Positions 1 to 7,740 of a stretch of DNA of 44,694 bases are shown one piece after another. Both the position numbers and the translations under genes were made by a program. Below the pieces are notes generated by a model that was not told the origin of the DNA, did not search any database, and saw nothing but the letters and a program-made list of their open reading frames with translations. Location: positions 1 through 44,694 of the forward strand of contig QVQF01000080.1 of assembly GCA_003584895.1 (NCBI GenBank), written 5' to 3'. Source of the stretch: Methylococcales bacterium. GTDB taxonomy: Bacteria > Pseudomonadota > Gammaproteobacteria > Methylococcales > Methylomonadaceae. Positions within the stretch are counted from its first letter, which is position 1. Each line of letters opens with the position of its first letter.

Positions 1-288
1 GATATGCGTATCAAATTTAATTTGGATAAGGTGCTCTACAATGAGTTTACCGTGGTCATTGTTTTAAATGTAGGTGGTCAGGACACAGGTATGGTCGTAG
101 ATGGGGTGTCAGATGTTATCGCACTTACACCTGAAATGATCCATGCCGCTCCAGCATTTGGTTCAACATCAGCAACTCGCTACATCACGGGACTGGGTAC
201 GGTAGATGGGCGCATGATTATTTTGGTCGATATCGAAAAGCTAATGTCGTCAAATGAAATGGAAATGATTGCTAGCGCCGTTTCCTGA
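1..288 (+). CDS. cheW: CheW coupling protein, C-terminal part (cut by window edge)
   Basis: CheW is the cytoplasmic adaptor that links chemoreceptors to the CheA kinase. The reading frame is open from the first base, so the N-terminus lies outside the window. The visible part starts with DMRIKFNL, which corresponds to the conserved PVIDLR-type segment in the middle of CheW. It continues with [11 protein letters not shown], an [20 protein letters not shown] segment and a short polar tail, all typical of the second half of the CheW SH3-like fold. It lies 58 bp before the chemoreceptor gene on the same strand, so the two are probably cotranscribed. Family assignment is firm; which CheW paralogue this is cannot be told from the fragment. 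Confidence 0.9.
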   Translation, partial: DMRIKFNLDKVLYNEFTVVIVLNVGGQDTGMVVDGVSDVIALTPEMIHAAPAFGSTSATRYITGLGTVDGRMIILVDIEKLMSSNEMEMIASAVS

Positions 289-346
289 TATTTATATACA
301 AAAGTTCATTAGTTTTTTACATTCTAGTAAAACAAGGGGAATACAC

Positions 347-3046
347 ATGGCACTTTTTGGAAATAAAGCAGTGCAGTCTCGTATAGACGAGGCCGTAAAA
401 ATTATTGATAAAATGACTGAGAGTGATTTTATCGGTCATATTGAAACATCAGGTACTGATATTGTCGTCCCTCTTATGAGGGCATTGAAAAATACTCAAA
501 CTACGTTTATTAAGAAATCAGAAGAAGCTGGTCGCGACAAGGAGTCTAATGCTGAGTTAAAGGCGTTACTGGATTTAACCACGAAATATTTGGGCCGTAT
601 TGCACAGGGCGATATTCCAGAAAAGATCGACGCTGATTATAAAAGTGAATACAGTTCCTTTAAAAACAATATGAACGCAACTATAGACTCGTTGATAGCT
701 GCTAAGGTTAACTCCGATTTTAATCAACGTGCAAAATCAGCCCTAGATAATGTAAGTACTGGTGTGATGATTGCGGATAATGATCGCAATATTATCTATG
801 TCAATACTTCCGTTAAAAAACTACTTAAAGAAGCAGAAGTCGATATCCGCAAGCAGCTGCCTAACTTTAACGCTGAGCGACTGATAGGTGTGAATATCGA
901 CAGTTTTCATAAAAACCCAACCCACCAAGCACAAATGCTCGCTCAGTTAAATGCTACTTATGTTGCCAAAATAAACATTGGTAACTGTATTTTACAAGTA
1001 ACCGCTAACCCCGTAATCGGTAATAAGGGAGAACGTCTGGGTGCGGTGGCCGAATGGGTTGATTTGACTGAACAACTTGCAACTACTGAACATCAACAAA
1101 AGCTGGCTGCTGAAAATACACGTATTCGTAATGCGCTGGATAATGTGACCACTAACGTTATGATCGCGGATAACGATCGTAATATTATTTACATGAATAA
1201 ATCGGTCACAGCGATGTTGACGAATGCGGAAGCCGATGTCCGCAAGGTACTGCCTAATTTCAGTGTCTCTACCATATTAGGCTCAAATATGGATCAATTC
1301 CATAAAAATCCTGCACATCAACGTGGTTTATTAGCAGCATTTACCAGTACTCATCGCGCAGAAATACAAGTGGGTGTACGTACTTTCACATTAGTAGCTA
1401 ATCCAATTCTGACTGAGAAAAATGAACGGGTAGGCTCGGTTGTTGAATGGCGCGATCGTACCGATGAAGTTATTGCTGAGAAGGATATTAATGCAATGGT
1501 TGAGGCAGCAGTTGTGGGGGAGTTATCAACACGCATCTCGCTGACAGGTAAAGTAGGCTTTAATCATGATTTGGCATCGAACATTAATAATATGCTCGAT
1601 GCTATTACTAGACCGCTGAACATTGTTGCGGGACATCTCGAACATATTGCTATTGGTGACATACCTCCTAGAATTGTTGAAGAGTTTAAAGGCGAATTTG
1701 CGGCTCTTAGAAAAAACATGAATGCGACTACGGGCACTCTGTCTGGATTTATTGACAGCGTTCATTACGTGACGGGGGAACATGAAAAAGGTGATATCGA
1801 TATTTTAATCGATGAATCACGCTTTGATGGCTCCTATAAAATCATGGCTAAAGCAGTAAACGATATGGTTAATGGACATATCAATGACGAAAAGAAAGCC
1901 TTGGCTTGTATTAAGGAATTTGGTGAAGGCAACTTCAATGCCCCTCTGGAAAGATTTCCAGGCAAAAAGGTATTCATTAATGAAACTATAGAACAAGTTC
2001 GTGCTAATTTAAAAGCCGTCATGGCGGATACGTCAATGTTGTCTGGAGCAGCTTTAGAAGGACGTATACAGGTTCGCGCTGATGCTAGTAAACATTATGG
2101 CGATTTCCGTCATATTGTAGAGGGTATCAATGCAACACTAGAAACAATCGTAACGCCTATTATCATAGTTAATTCTGCTATTGATTCTATCAATACTGCT
2201 GCACGAGAAATTTCTGCTGGTAACGCAGACTTATCTCACCGTACTGAACAACAGGCAGCTAGCTTAGAAGAAACTGCAGCTAGCATGGAAGAATTAGCAT
2301 CTACCGTGAAACAAAATGCCGATAATGCAAGGCAGGCAAAACAGATGGCTGTAACCGCCTCTGATGTGGCAGTTAAGGGCGGCAATATGGTGCAACAAGT
2401 CGTCGTCACCATGTCAGCTATTAATGAAAGCGCACGTAAAATTGTTGATATTATTAGTGTGATAGATGGTATTGCCTTACAGACTAATATTTTGGCACTT
2501 AATGCTGCAGTAGAAGCCGCTAGAGCAGGTGAGCAGGGTCGAGGTTTTGCCGTGGTAGCCAGCGAAGTCCGTAATTTGGCGCAACGTTCAGCGGCGGCGG
2601 CAAAAGAAATTAAAGCCCTGATCGGTGACTCCGTGGAGAAGGTCGAAGATGGCAGCAAGCTAGTAGGTGAAGCTGGAAAAACCATGGATGAGATCGTCTC
2701 CTCAGTGAAGCGCGTAACAGATATTATGACAGAGATTGCTGCCGCATCGATTGAGCAAAGCTCTGGTATCGGGCAAGTTAATCAAGCCGTGACACAAATG
2801 GATGATGTGACTCAGCAAAATGCTGCCTTGGTTGAACAGGCAGCTGCAGCCGCTGAATCTTTAGAGGAACAAGCGGCTACTTTGTCAGAGACCATGTCAC
2901 AATTCCGTATAGATTCTATAGGCGGACGCTCTTCAGCATCACCTCGAAAAGCCAGCCATCAAGTCACACATAAACCAGCACCAAGATTGCCATCTAAGGT
3001 TTCAAAACAAAATAACCAAAGTGACGACGAGTGGACTGAGTTTTAA
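347..3046 (+). CDS. Soluble methyl-accepting chemotaxis protein with two PAS domains and a C-terminal CheR-tethering pentapeptide
   Basis: An 899-residue cytoplasmic chemoreceptor with no signal peptide or membrane segment. A first HAMP-like segment lies near residues 83-118. Two near-duplicate PAS domains follow at about 131-245 and 260-375, sharing [11 protein letters not shown] and FHKNPxHQ. More HAMP-like segments ([10 protein letters not shown]) lie at about 428-605. The methyl-accepting coiled-coil hairpin follows, with the conserved tip at about 705-745 ([20 protein letters not shown]). After a flexible linker the protein ends in EWTEF, which fits the xWxxF pentapeptide that tethers CheR. 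The ATG at 347 is chosen over an upstream in-frame start at 269 inside cheW because AAGGGGA precedes it and MALFGNK suits this family. The ligand is unknown; PAS domains suggest an internal redox, oxygen or metabolite signal. cheR and cheD follow directly. Confidence 0.93.
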   Translation: MALFGNKAVQSRIDEAVKIIDKMTESDFIGHIETSGTDIVVPLMRALKNTQTTFIKKSEEAGRDKESNAELKALLDLTTKYLGRIAQGDIPEKIDADYKSEYSSFKNNMNATIDSLIAAKVNSDFNQRAKSALDNVSTGVMIADNDRNIIYVNTSVKKLLKEAEVDIRKQLPNFNAERLIGVNIDSFHKNPTHQAQMLAQLNATYVAKINIGNCILQVTANPVIGNKGERLGAVAEWVDLTEQLATTEHQQKLAAENTRIRNALDNVTTNVMIADNDRNIIYMNKSVTAMLTNAEADVRKVLPNFSVSTILGSNMDQFHKNPAHQRGLLAAFTSTHRAEIQVGVRTFTLVANPILTEKNERVGSVVEWRDRTDEVIAEKDINAMVEAAVVGELSTRISLTGKVGFNHDLASNINNMLDAITRPLNIVAGHLEHIAIGDIPPRIVEEFKGEFAALRKNMNATTGTLSGFIDSVHYVTGEHEKGDIDILIDESRFDGSYKIMAKAVNDMVNGHINDEKKALACIKEFGEGNFNAPLERFPGKKVFINETIEQVRANLKAVMADTSMLSGAALEGRIQVRADASKHYGDFRHIVEGINATLETIVTPIIIVNSAIDSINTAAREISAGNADLSHRTEQQAASLEETAASMEELASTVKQNADNARQAKQMAVTASDVAVKGGNMVQQVVVTMSAINESARKIVDIISVIDGIALQTNILALNAAVEAARAGEQGRGFAVVASEVRNLAQRSAAAAKEIKALIGDSVEKVEDGSKLVGEAGKTMDEIVSSVKRVTDIMTEIAAASIEQSSGIGQVNQAVTQMDDVTQQNAALVEQAAAAAESLEEQAATLSETMSQFRIDSIGGRSSASPRKASHQVTHKPAPRLPSKVSKQNNQSDDEWTEF

Positions 3047-3096
3047 AGCACACTTAATATATTTACTCCGACTTTTCAGGCTAACATCACCAGTTA

Positions 3097-3126
3097 AATC
3101 GGCTTATTTATCTAAACAAGCCGATT
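3097..3126 (+). terminator. Stem-loop between mcp and cheR
   Basis: A perfect 9-bp inverted repeat (AATCGGCTT and AAGCCGATT) with a 12-nt loop, 51 nt after the chemoreceptor stop codon. No T-run follows immediately; a short T-run appears only about 14 nt later. It could attenuate transcription or protect mRNA ends rather than stop transcription fully. Being a terminator is an inference from position and symmetry. Confidence 0.35.
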
Positions 3127-3164
3127 GCAGTGTAGCGTCTTTTTAACCGAGAAATAATGTTTAC

Positions 3165-4013
3165 ATGAGCAGAGATCCAGATCAAAAAGAGTTTTTATTT
3201 ACTCAAGCTGAATTTGAGCATATTCGTACCCTGTTGTATCAACATAGTGGTATTAAGCTCAATGATAGTAAAAAAGACATGGTGTATAGTCGGTTAGGGC
3301 GTCGACTGCGAGCTACCGGCATGAAATCATTTCAAGAGTATTTGGAATTGGTCGAACAAGATGAAGGAGATGAGTGGGAAGCGTTTATTAATTCTCTAAC
3401 CACTAATCTCACTGCATTTTTTCGTGAACCACATCATTTTCCTTTACTCAAAGAACATGTATTAAGTTTGCGGAAAAAGCCCTTGCGTTTATGGTGTTCA
3501 GCCGCGTCTACGGGTGAGGAGCCTTATACTATGGCTATGACTATGATCGATGCTTTTGGTAGTTACAAACCACCTATCGAGATCATTGCCACTGACATTG
3601 ATACTAATGTATTGACTAAGGCTAGAGCAGGAATTTATTCATTAGAACGTGTAGAAAAGCTGCCACCGGAAACCTTAAAACGTTTTTTTTTAAAGGGTAC
3701 GGGTAAAAACAATGGTTTTGTTCAAGTACGTAAAGAATTACGTGACCTTATTAGTTTTCGCACCCTTAACCTACTAGATGAACAATGGCCTATCAACGGA
3801 ACATTTGATGTTATTTTTTGCCGTAATGTTATGATTTACTTTGATAAGGAAACTCAGTATAAAATTTTAAAGCGTTTCGCCCCAATGTTAGAGTCCCATG
3901 GATTATTGTTCGCAGGTCATTCAGAAAGCTTACATCACGCAGCAGATTTTTTTAAGTTACGGGGTAATACCATATACGAGCTCGCACAATCCGAACGAAA
4001 TTCTCGACTTTGA
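3165..4013 (+). CDS. cheR: Chemoreceptor glutamate methyltransferase CheR
   Basis: A 282-residue protein that methylates glutamates on chemoreceptors using S-adenosylmethionine, for adaptation. The N-terminal helical domain is followed by the SAM-binding segment LWCSAASTGEEPYTMAM and the conserved FDVIFCRNVMIYFD and LLFAGHSES motifs. The beta-subdomain reads GTGKNNGFVQVRKEL, which aligns without a gap to the enteric CheR beta-subdomain, the form that binds receptor pentapeptides. This agrees with the EWTEF tail on the neighbouring receptor. It lies 118 bp after mcp and 18 bp before cheD. Length is normal for the family. Confidence 0.96.
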   Translation: MSRDPDQKEFLFTQAEFEHIRTLLYQHSGIKLNDSKKDMVYSRLGRRLRATGMKSFQEYLELVEQDEGDEWEAFINSLTTNLTAFFREPHHFPLLKEHVLSLRKKPLRLWCSAASTGEEPYTMAMTMIDAFGSYKPPIEIIATDIDTNVLTKARAGIYSLERVEKLPPETLKRFFLKGTGKNNGFVQVRKELRDLISFRTLNLLDEQWPINGTFDVIFCRNVMIYFDKETQYKILKRFAPMLESHGLLFAGHSESLHHAADFFKLRGNTIYELAQSERNSRL

Positions 4014-4031
4014 ATGAGCATGAGCTGATTG

Positions 4032-4631
4032 ATGCCTTCTTTGAACGATGATTTACTAGCACCAAATCTTTACTTTGATAGCCATTTTAATATTGATGCC
4101 GTAAAGATATTACCTGGCGAATATTACGCTACGGCACGTCCGATGCTGATAGTCACGGTGCTTGGATCTTGTGTAGCGGCTTGTATAAGAGATCGTGTCA
4201 GTGGTATCGGTGGCATGAATCATTTTATGTTGCCAGAGACTAGTGACCTTGATGAGTCTCTTAATAACTCAGGATGTTTTGGCGTCTATGCGATGGAAAT
4301 TCTCATTAACAAGCTTCTAGAAATGGGTGCCTTACAAGAAAATCTTGAGGCTAAAATTTTCGGCGGTTCTAATCTACTTAAAAGCTTTACAGTCGATAAT
4401 GTTGGCGCTCGTAACACACACTTCGTACGTAATTATCTCAAACAAAGAAAAATTCCCATTTTAGCCGAGGATTTACTAGATACATATCCACGAAAAATAT
4501 ATTTTTTCCCCGATCAAAATAAAGTCATGGTTAAAAAACTAATGAGGCTTCATAACACCACCATCATAAGACGTGAACAAGAGCACAATAAACGTTTGTG
4601 TAATGAGACTCACCCAGATAGCCATTTTTGA
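4032..4631 (+). CDS. cheD: Chemoreceptor glutamine deamidase CheD
   Basis: CheD deamidates specific receptor glutamines and can also demethylate or interact with CheC-type phosphatases. The sequence has the catalytic cysteine in VLGSCVAAC (Cys47), the catalytic histidine in GGMNHFMLP (His64) and the KIFGGSNL segment. It is 199 residues with a lysine- and arginine-rich C-terminal tail. An in-frame TTG sits one codon upstream at 4029, but the ATG at 4032 is the more likely start. It follows cheR by 18 bp. In the comparable Pseudomonas Che2 cluster cheB comes next; here a FliT-like gene does. Confidence 0.93.
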   Translation: MPSLNDDLLAPNLYFDSHFNIDAVKILPGEYYATARPMLIVTVLGSCVAACIRDRVSGIGGMNHFMLPETSDLDESLNNSGCFGVYAMEILINKLLEMGALQENLEAKIFGGSNLLKSFTVDNVGARNTHFVRNYLKQRKIPILAEDLLDTYPRKIYFFPDQNKVMVKKLMRLHNTTIIRREQEHNKRLCNETHPDSHF

Positions 4632-4707
4632 TGACCATAAGTTCCAGATATTGAAAATCGACCTAACATCATTATTCTTTCTTTAACCTAGTTAGTTAAT
4701 TTTTTAC

Positions 4708-5013
4708 ATGCCAGATATAACTATTAATCTCCAACAGATAATCTTACTTAGTCAGTCTATGCTAAAAAAAGCAAAGAATGAGTCTTGGAATGATGTTTTT
4801 GTTTTGGAAAAAGACCGGCGTAAGCTAATCAATATTTTTCTTTCAACCGTTGTTAAACCAGAGCATGAGCAAAAAGTCGCCGAGGGCATTGAATCAGTGA
4901 TAGCAATAGATAAAGAAATTATGACATTAGGACAATTAAAAAAGCTTGATCTTACACAAATACTACAAACAATGGGGCAAGGGAAAAAAGCAGTTAAAGC
5001 CTATACATCATAA
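4708..5013 (+). CDS. FliT-like flagellar chaperone or regulator
   Basis: A 101-residue, highly charged, probably all-helical soluble protein. The N-terminal pattern, with a hydrophobic helix (ILLSQSMLKKAKN), a tryptophan (SWNDVF) and LEKDRRKLI, matches the FliT family, which are small export chaperones for the filament cap protein FliD or regulators of flagellar expression. It lies 76 bp after cheD on the same strand and converges on the PLP-enzyme gene. FliT normally sits beside fliD and fliS, so this placement is unusual. Assignment rests on sequence pattern and context, not on a search. Confidence 0.6.
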   Translation: MPDITINLQQIILLSQSMLKKAKNESWNDVFVLEKDRRKLINIFLSTVVKPEHEQKVAEGIESVIAIDKEIMTLGQLKKLDLTQILQTMGQGKKAVKAYTS

Positions 5014-5016
5014 GTT

Positions 5017-5039
5017 ATAATTTTTTACTTTAAAATTAT
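5017..5039. terminator. A+T-only stem-loop between convergent genes
   Basis: ATAATTTT and AAAATTAT form an 8-bp inverted repeat with a 7-nt loop. T-rich stretches lie on both strands, and the repeat sits exactly where the fliT-like gene and the minus-strand PLP-enzyme gene converge, overlapping the stop codon of the latter. A weak bidirectional terminator is plausible, but the stem has no G-C pairs. Confidence 0.3.
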
Positions 5040-6514
5040 GCTTTGAGCATAGGTAATAACTGAATTAGTAAGGCTATTTTATCCAAAACCGATAATGCAC
5101 CATCAATTATCGACTGGTCGTTATTTTCTTCTAAGGCTGCTTCTACAATTAGCCTAGAACTGATACATAAACGCAAAGCACTAATTTTTACACCATTACG
5201 TTTTCCACATGCAACCGGCTGCCCTGTTTGACAGCGTAAACTTGCAATAGCCGCATGATGATCTTGTAAACTGAAGCACTCATTGTTGATAGAAACGGCG
5301 AGTTGCTTATAAATAATCAAGGTTTCTTCGGCAGTTAATGGAGTTCTATCGATATCAGCATGATAAAGCAAGAATGGAAAAATAGTCTGAAGTTGATCCC
5401 AACTATGCTCCACCATCATTGGACTACGATCTATTTTTGGTACAGGTAATGGCTCAAAAGAAGCATCTTGTTGTAATCGTTGACGTATAGCTGAAGTAAA
5501 GTCTTGAATAAAAGTAATAATGTATTTTTGAGGTATAGAACGAAACAATTTAAGTTCTTGTAAAGCGACTTCCCAGCGTAATAATAAACCAAAGTTAGCT
5601 GTTTGAGATGAGTTATTGTTTAAAGTTTTGTTGGCAACTTCTAACTCCCTGCTCAATGCTGATTTAAAGAGTATAGCTCCAGAAAAAGAGGGGCCTGTTA
5701 AAAACTTTGATCCCGTTAACGCAATCATAAAACCACAATCAAGATAAGCACGTAATGTTAGCGGCGCTACACGAAATTGACAAGCATCAATGAGCACATC
5801 AATTTTATCTTTATATCGCTGGTGCAAATCTAAAACGCAACTAAGACTCGGTGTAATCAATCCAGTCTTTGATTGATCTGTTACTATGAGCAATACCCGT
5901 CGATTTGTAACAATGGCTTCAGTGACCAAAGTTTCAACGTCTTCATCAATAGTTGTTATTGATCTAAGCTCACCATCCTCTAAACGAACCTTCACAGACA
6001 TTACATCGTTTAGCTCACAATGGTTACCATTACTCAATGCCGCACTGACGCCTTTTCCAGTTTCGTTGGCTTCGATCATGATTATTCGTGGTGCTAAATT
6101 GTTTTCACGCCCTGCATAATGGGAAACTAGGCTATGAATATCAGTGCCTGAAGCTGAAAATATCACGCCAGTTGTTTCTGGAAGATCACATAGCTGTATG
6201 AGCTCTTCACTAATACGCTTTATTTCATAGCTATAGATTATTGATGCAGATTCTGTTTTAAGAGCTGTTACTAATCGTTGTCGTAACTGGTCTGCATAGT
6301 GATAACCTTGAGTAGAAATAATAGAGGCTGTAGATGACCCATAAGCTAACATATCAGGATCAGGAAAAGGTCTACAACCATATTGATTAATGCCACTGAT
6401 AGCCTCTAAAGCAATACGCGCGTCTCCTCCTGTTGTTAAACATTGAGCAGTATCAGATAGCATTTCTTCTGGAATATAAGTCATGCCTTCAGGATGAGAG
6501 TAGTTGGTTTTCAT
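5036..6514 (-). CDS. PLP-dependent enzyme of fold type I, class V aminotransferase-like, function unknown
   Basis: A 492-residue protein with the marks of a fold type I pyridoxal-phosphate enzyme: a glycine/serine phosphate-binding segment FSASGTD (about 119-125), the cofactor-nitrogen aspartate in LIDACQ (Asp243) and the probable Schiff-base lysine in TGSKFLTGPSFSGA (Lys270). The DACQ and SK pairing resembles the DxAQ and SxHK motifs of class V enzymes such as kynureninase or cysteine desulfurase, but the N- and C-terminal regions are not ones I recognise. The reaction cannot be named. It is the last gene of a three-gene cassette, starting 2 bp after the ATP-grasp gene ends, so translation is probably coupled. 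No signal peptide or membrane segment is seen. Confidence 0.7.
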   Translation of the reverse strand: MKTNYSHPEGMTYIPEEMLSDTAQCLTTGGDARIALEAISGINQYGCRPFPDPDMLAYGSSTASIISTQGYHYADQLRQRLVTALKTESASIIYSYEIKRISEELIQLCDLPETTGVIFSASGTDIHSLVSHYAGRENNLAPRIIMIEANETGKGVSAALSNGNHCELNDVMSVKVRLEDGELRSITTIDEDVETLVTEAIVTNRRVLLIVTDQSKTGLITPSLSCVLDLHQRYKDKIDVLIDACQFRVAPLTLRAYLDCGFMIALTGSKFLTGPSFSGAILFKSALSRELEVANKTLNNNSSQTANFGLLLRWEVALQELKLFRSIPQKYIITFIQDFTSAIRQRLQQDASFEPLPVPKIDRSPMMVEHSWDQLQTIFPFLLYHADIDRTPLTAEETLIIYKQLAVSINNECFSLQDHHAAIASLRCQTGQPVACGKRNGVKISALRLCISSRLIVEAALEENNDQSIIDGALSVLDKIALLIQLLPMLKA

Positions 6515-6516
6515 AA

Positions 6517-7740
6517 TTAATGAGTTATAGCGTTAAGCAGCATATGTCGAAAAGATTTAAATACTTTAAGCATTTGTGTTTGCTTATAAGGAAATAGTTC
6601 GACAGAATCAAGGGCATGTACAATCATACAACTATCTACTTCAAAAATAAGTAACTGACCATCAGATGTTTCGCCGCAATCTATACCTAAATAATCCAAC
6701 CCAATACGTTTATTAATATCCGAAAAAGCATGCGCATGTCGAAGTGCAAAATTATTGTCGAAAGCCGCCATAACGGCAGCCTCCTCCGCACGCTTTTCGG
6801 CACTTTCGGCCATACCTGCATTAAGGTAATGAATCATCCAATGTTCAGAGATAGCTAAATGACAAAGAAATGGCTGCCCGTCTATTAATACAATACGATA
6901 TTTTCTAAATAGGCCGTCTTGCCCTCGATAATCAATAAACCGTGAAATATAGAACTCACCATTTGTATGCTCTTGTAAATAATATTGCAGGGCGATAGCA
7001 TCGTCTATTTTATCAAGACCATGTCCAGCATGAGAATCAACGGGACGCACAATAATAGGATAATTATCGTCAACAAGAACATGCTCAAGTGCTAACTCTT
7101 GATTAGCTATTTTTTCTAAGTGTTGCCTATCTAAACGCACAGTGCTGGGCATACTGACACCAGGAATATCTTGTAGACATTCGCAGGCTTGATTACGCGA
7201 TAATAGAGCGATGCGGTCTGGCATATTGAGTATTGGCTTAGGCCAATTGATAATGGCGGCAGTAATAGCTTTCAATAATGACATATTCTGCTCAGACTGA
7301 GCAATTGCCACAAATAACACATCATGTTCAGGAAGTTCCCCGGGCGCTGGCAAGGCCCTATCTTCTGTTACATAAACTAGATGCAATAAAACATCTGAAT
7401 CTTCTAAGAGAAATTCTAATGGCGTATTTGCCATGAAATCGCCTGCGCTTAGAATGGCACACACGCGAAGAGAGATTGATGTACTGACTGTAGGTTGAGT
7501 ATAAACTTGTTGGCAGGCTATTGCTTCGGATTGGGTATGAAGAGCTAGATCACGGTTACCTCGTAATAGCAAAACCATAGCCAAATCCATTAAGGAATTA
7601 GCGCTAGCATCAGTTTCTACATTCTCTATTAATTGTGCGCCTAAGGGCGCTAGATCTAATCCAGAAAAAGCCATGCGCATAAGTTTAGCAAGACCAATTA
7701 ACGGCGCTTTTTTTGCTTTGACAGAGGCTATCTCACTCAT
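6517..7740 (-). CDS. ATP-grasp ligase with helical N-terminal region, function unknown
   Basis: A 407-residue protein. The first 80 or so residues contain a TPR-like helical pair (LMDLAMVLLLRGNRDLALHT). A central region follows (HDVLFVAIAQSE, PILNMPDRIALLSRN), and the C-terminal half is an ATP-grasp fold of the RimK/glutathione-synthetase type, with YPIIVRPVDSHAGHGL for nucleotide binding, FRKYRIVLIDGQPFLCHLA, and the metal-binding end LDYLGIDCG and LLIFEVD. ATP-grasp enzymes join a carboxylate to an amine or thiol through an acyl phosphate. Substrates are unknown, but a decarboxylase next door could supply an amine. The start codon overlaps the stop of the upstream decarboxylase gene (ATGAGTGA), indicating translational coupling. 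I recall this family as widespread but uncharacterised in proteobacteria. Confidence 0.72.
   Translation of the reverse strand: MSEIASVKAKKAPLIGLAKLMRMAFSGLDLAPLGAQLIENVETDASANSLMDLAMVLLLRGNRDLALHTQSEAIACQQVYTQPTVSTSISLRVCAILSAGDFMANTPLEFLLEDSDVLLHLVYVTEDRALPAPGELPEHDVLFVAIAQSEQNMSLLKAITAAIINWPKPILNMPDRIALLSRNQACECLQDIPGVSMPSTVRLDRQHLEKIANQELALEHVLVDDNYPIIVRPVDSHAGHGLDKIDDAIALQYYLQEHTNGEFYISRFIDYRGQDGLFRKYRIVLIDGQPFLCHLAISEHWMIHYLNAGMAESAEKRAEEAAVMAAFDNNFALRHAHAFSDINKRIGLDYLGIDCGETSDGQLLIFEVDSCMIVHALDSVELFPYKQTQMLKVFKSFRHMLLNAITH

Noticed and set aside
269-346. Upstream start giving a 26-residue longer chemoreceptor
   Set aside because: It begins inside the cheW reading frame and lacks a ribosome-binding site; the ATG at 347 has AAGGGGA in front.
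2236-2685. 149-codon minus-strand open frame inside the chemoreceptor gene
   Set aside because: It is antisense to the conserved signalling hairpin of the receptor, whose Ala- and Glu-rich codons leave the opposite strand open. It has no ribosome-binding site or family resemblance.
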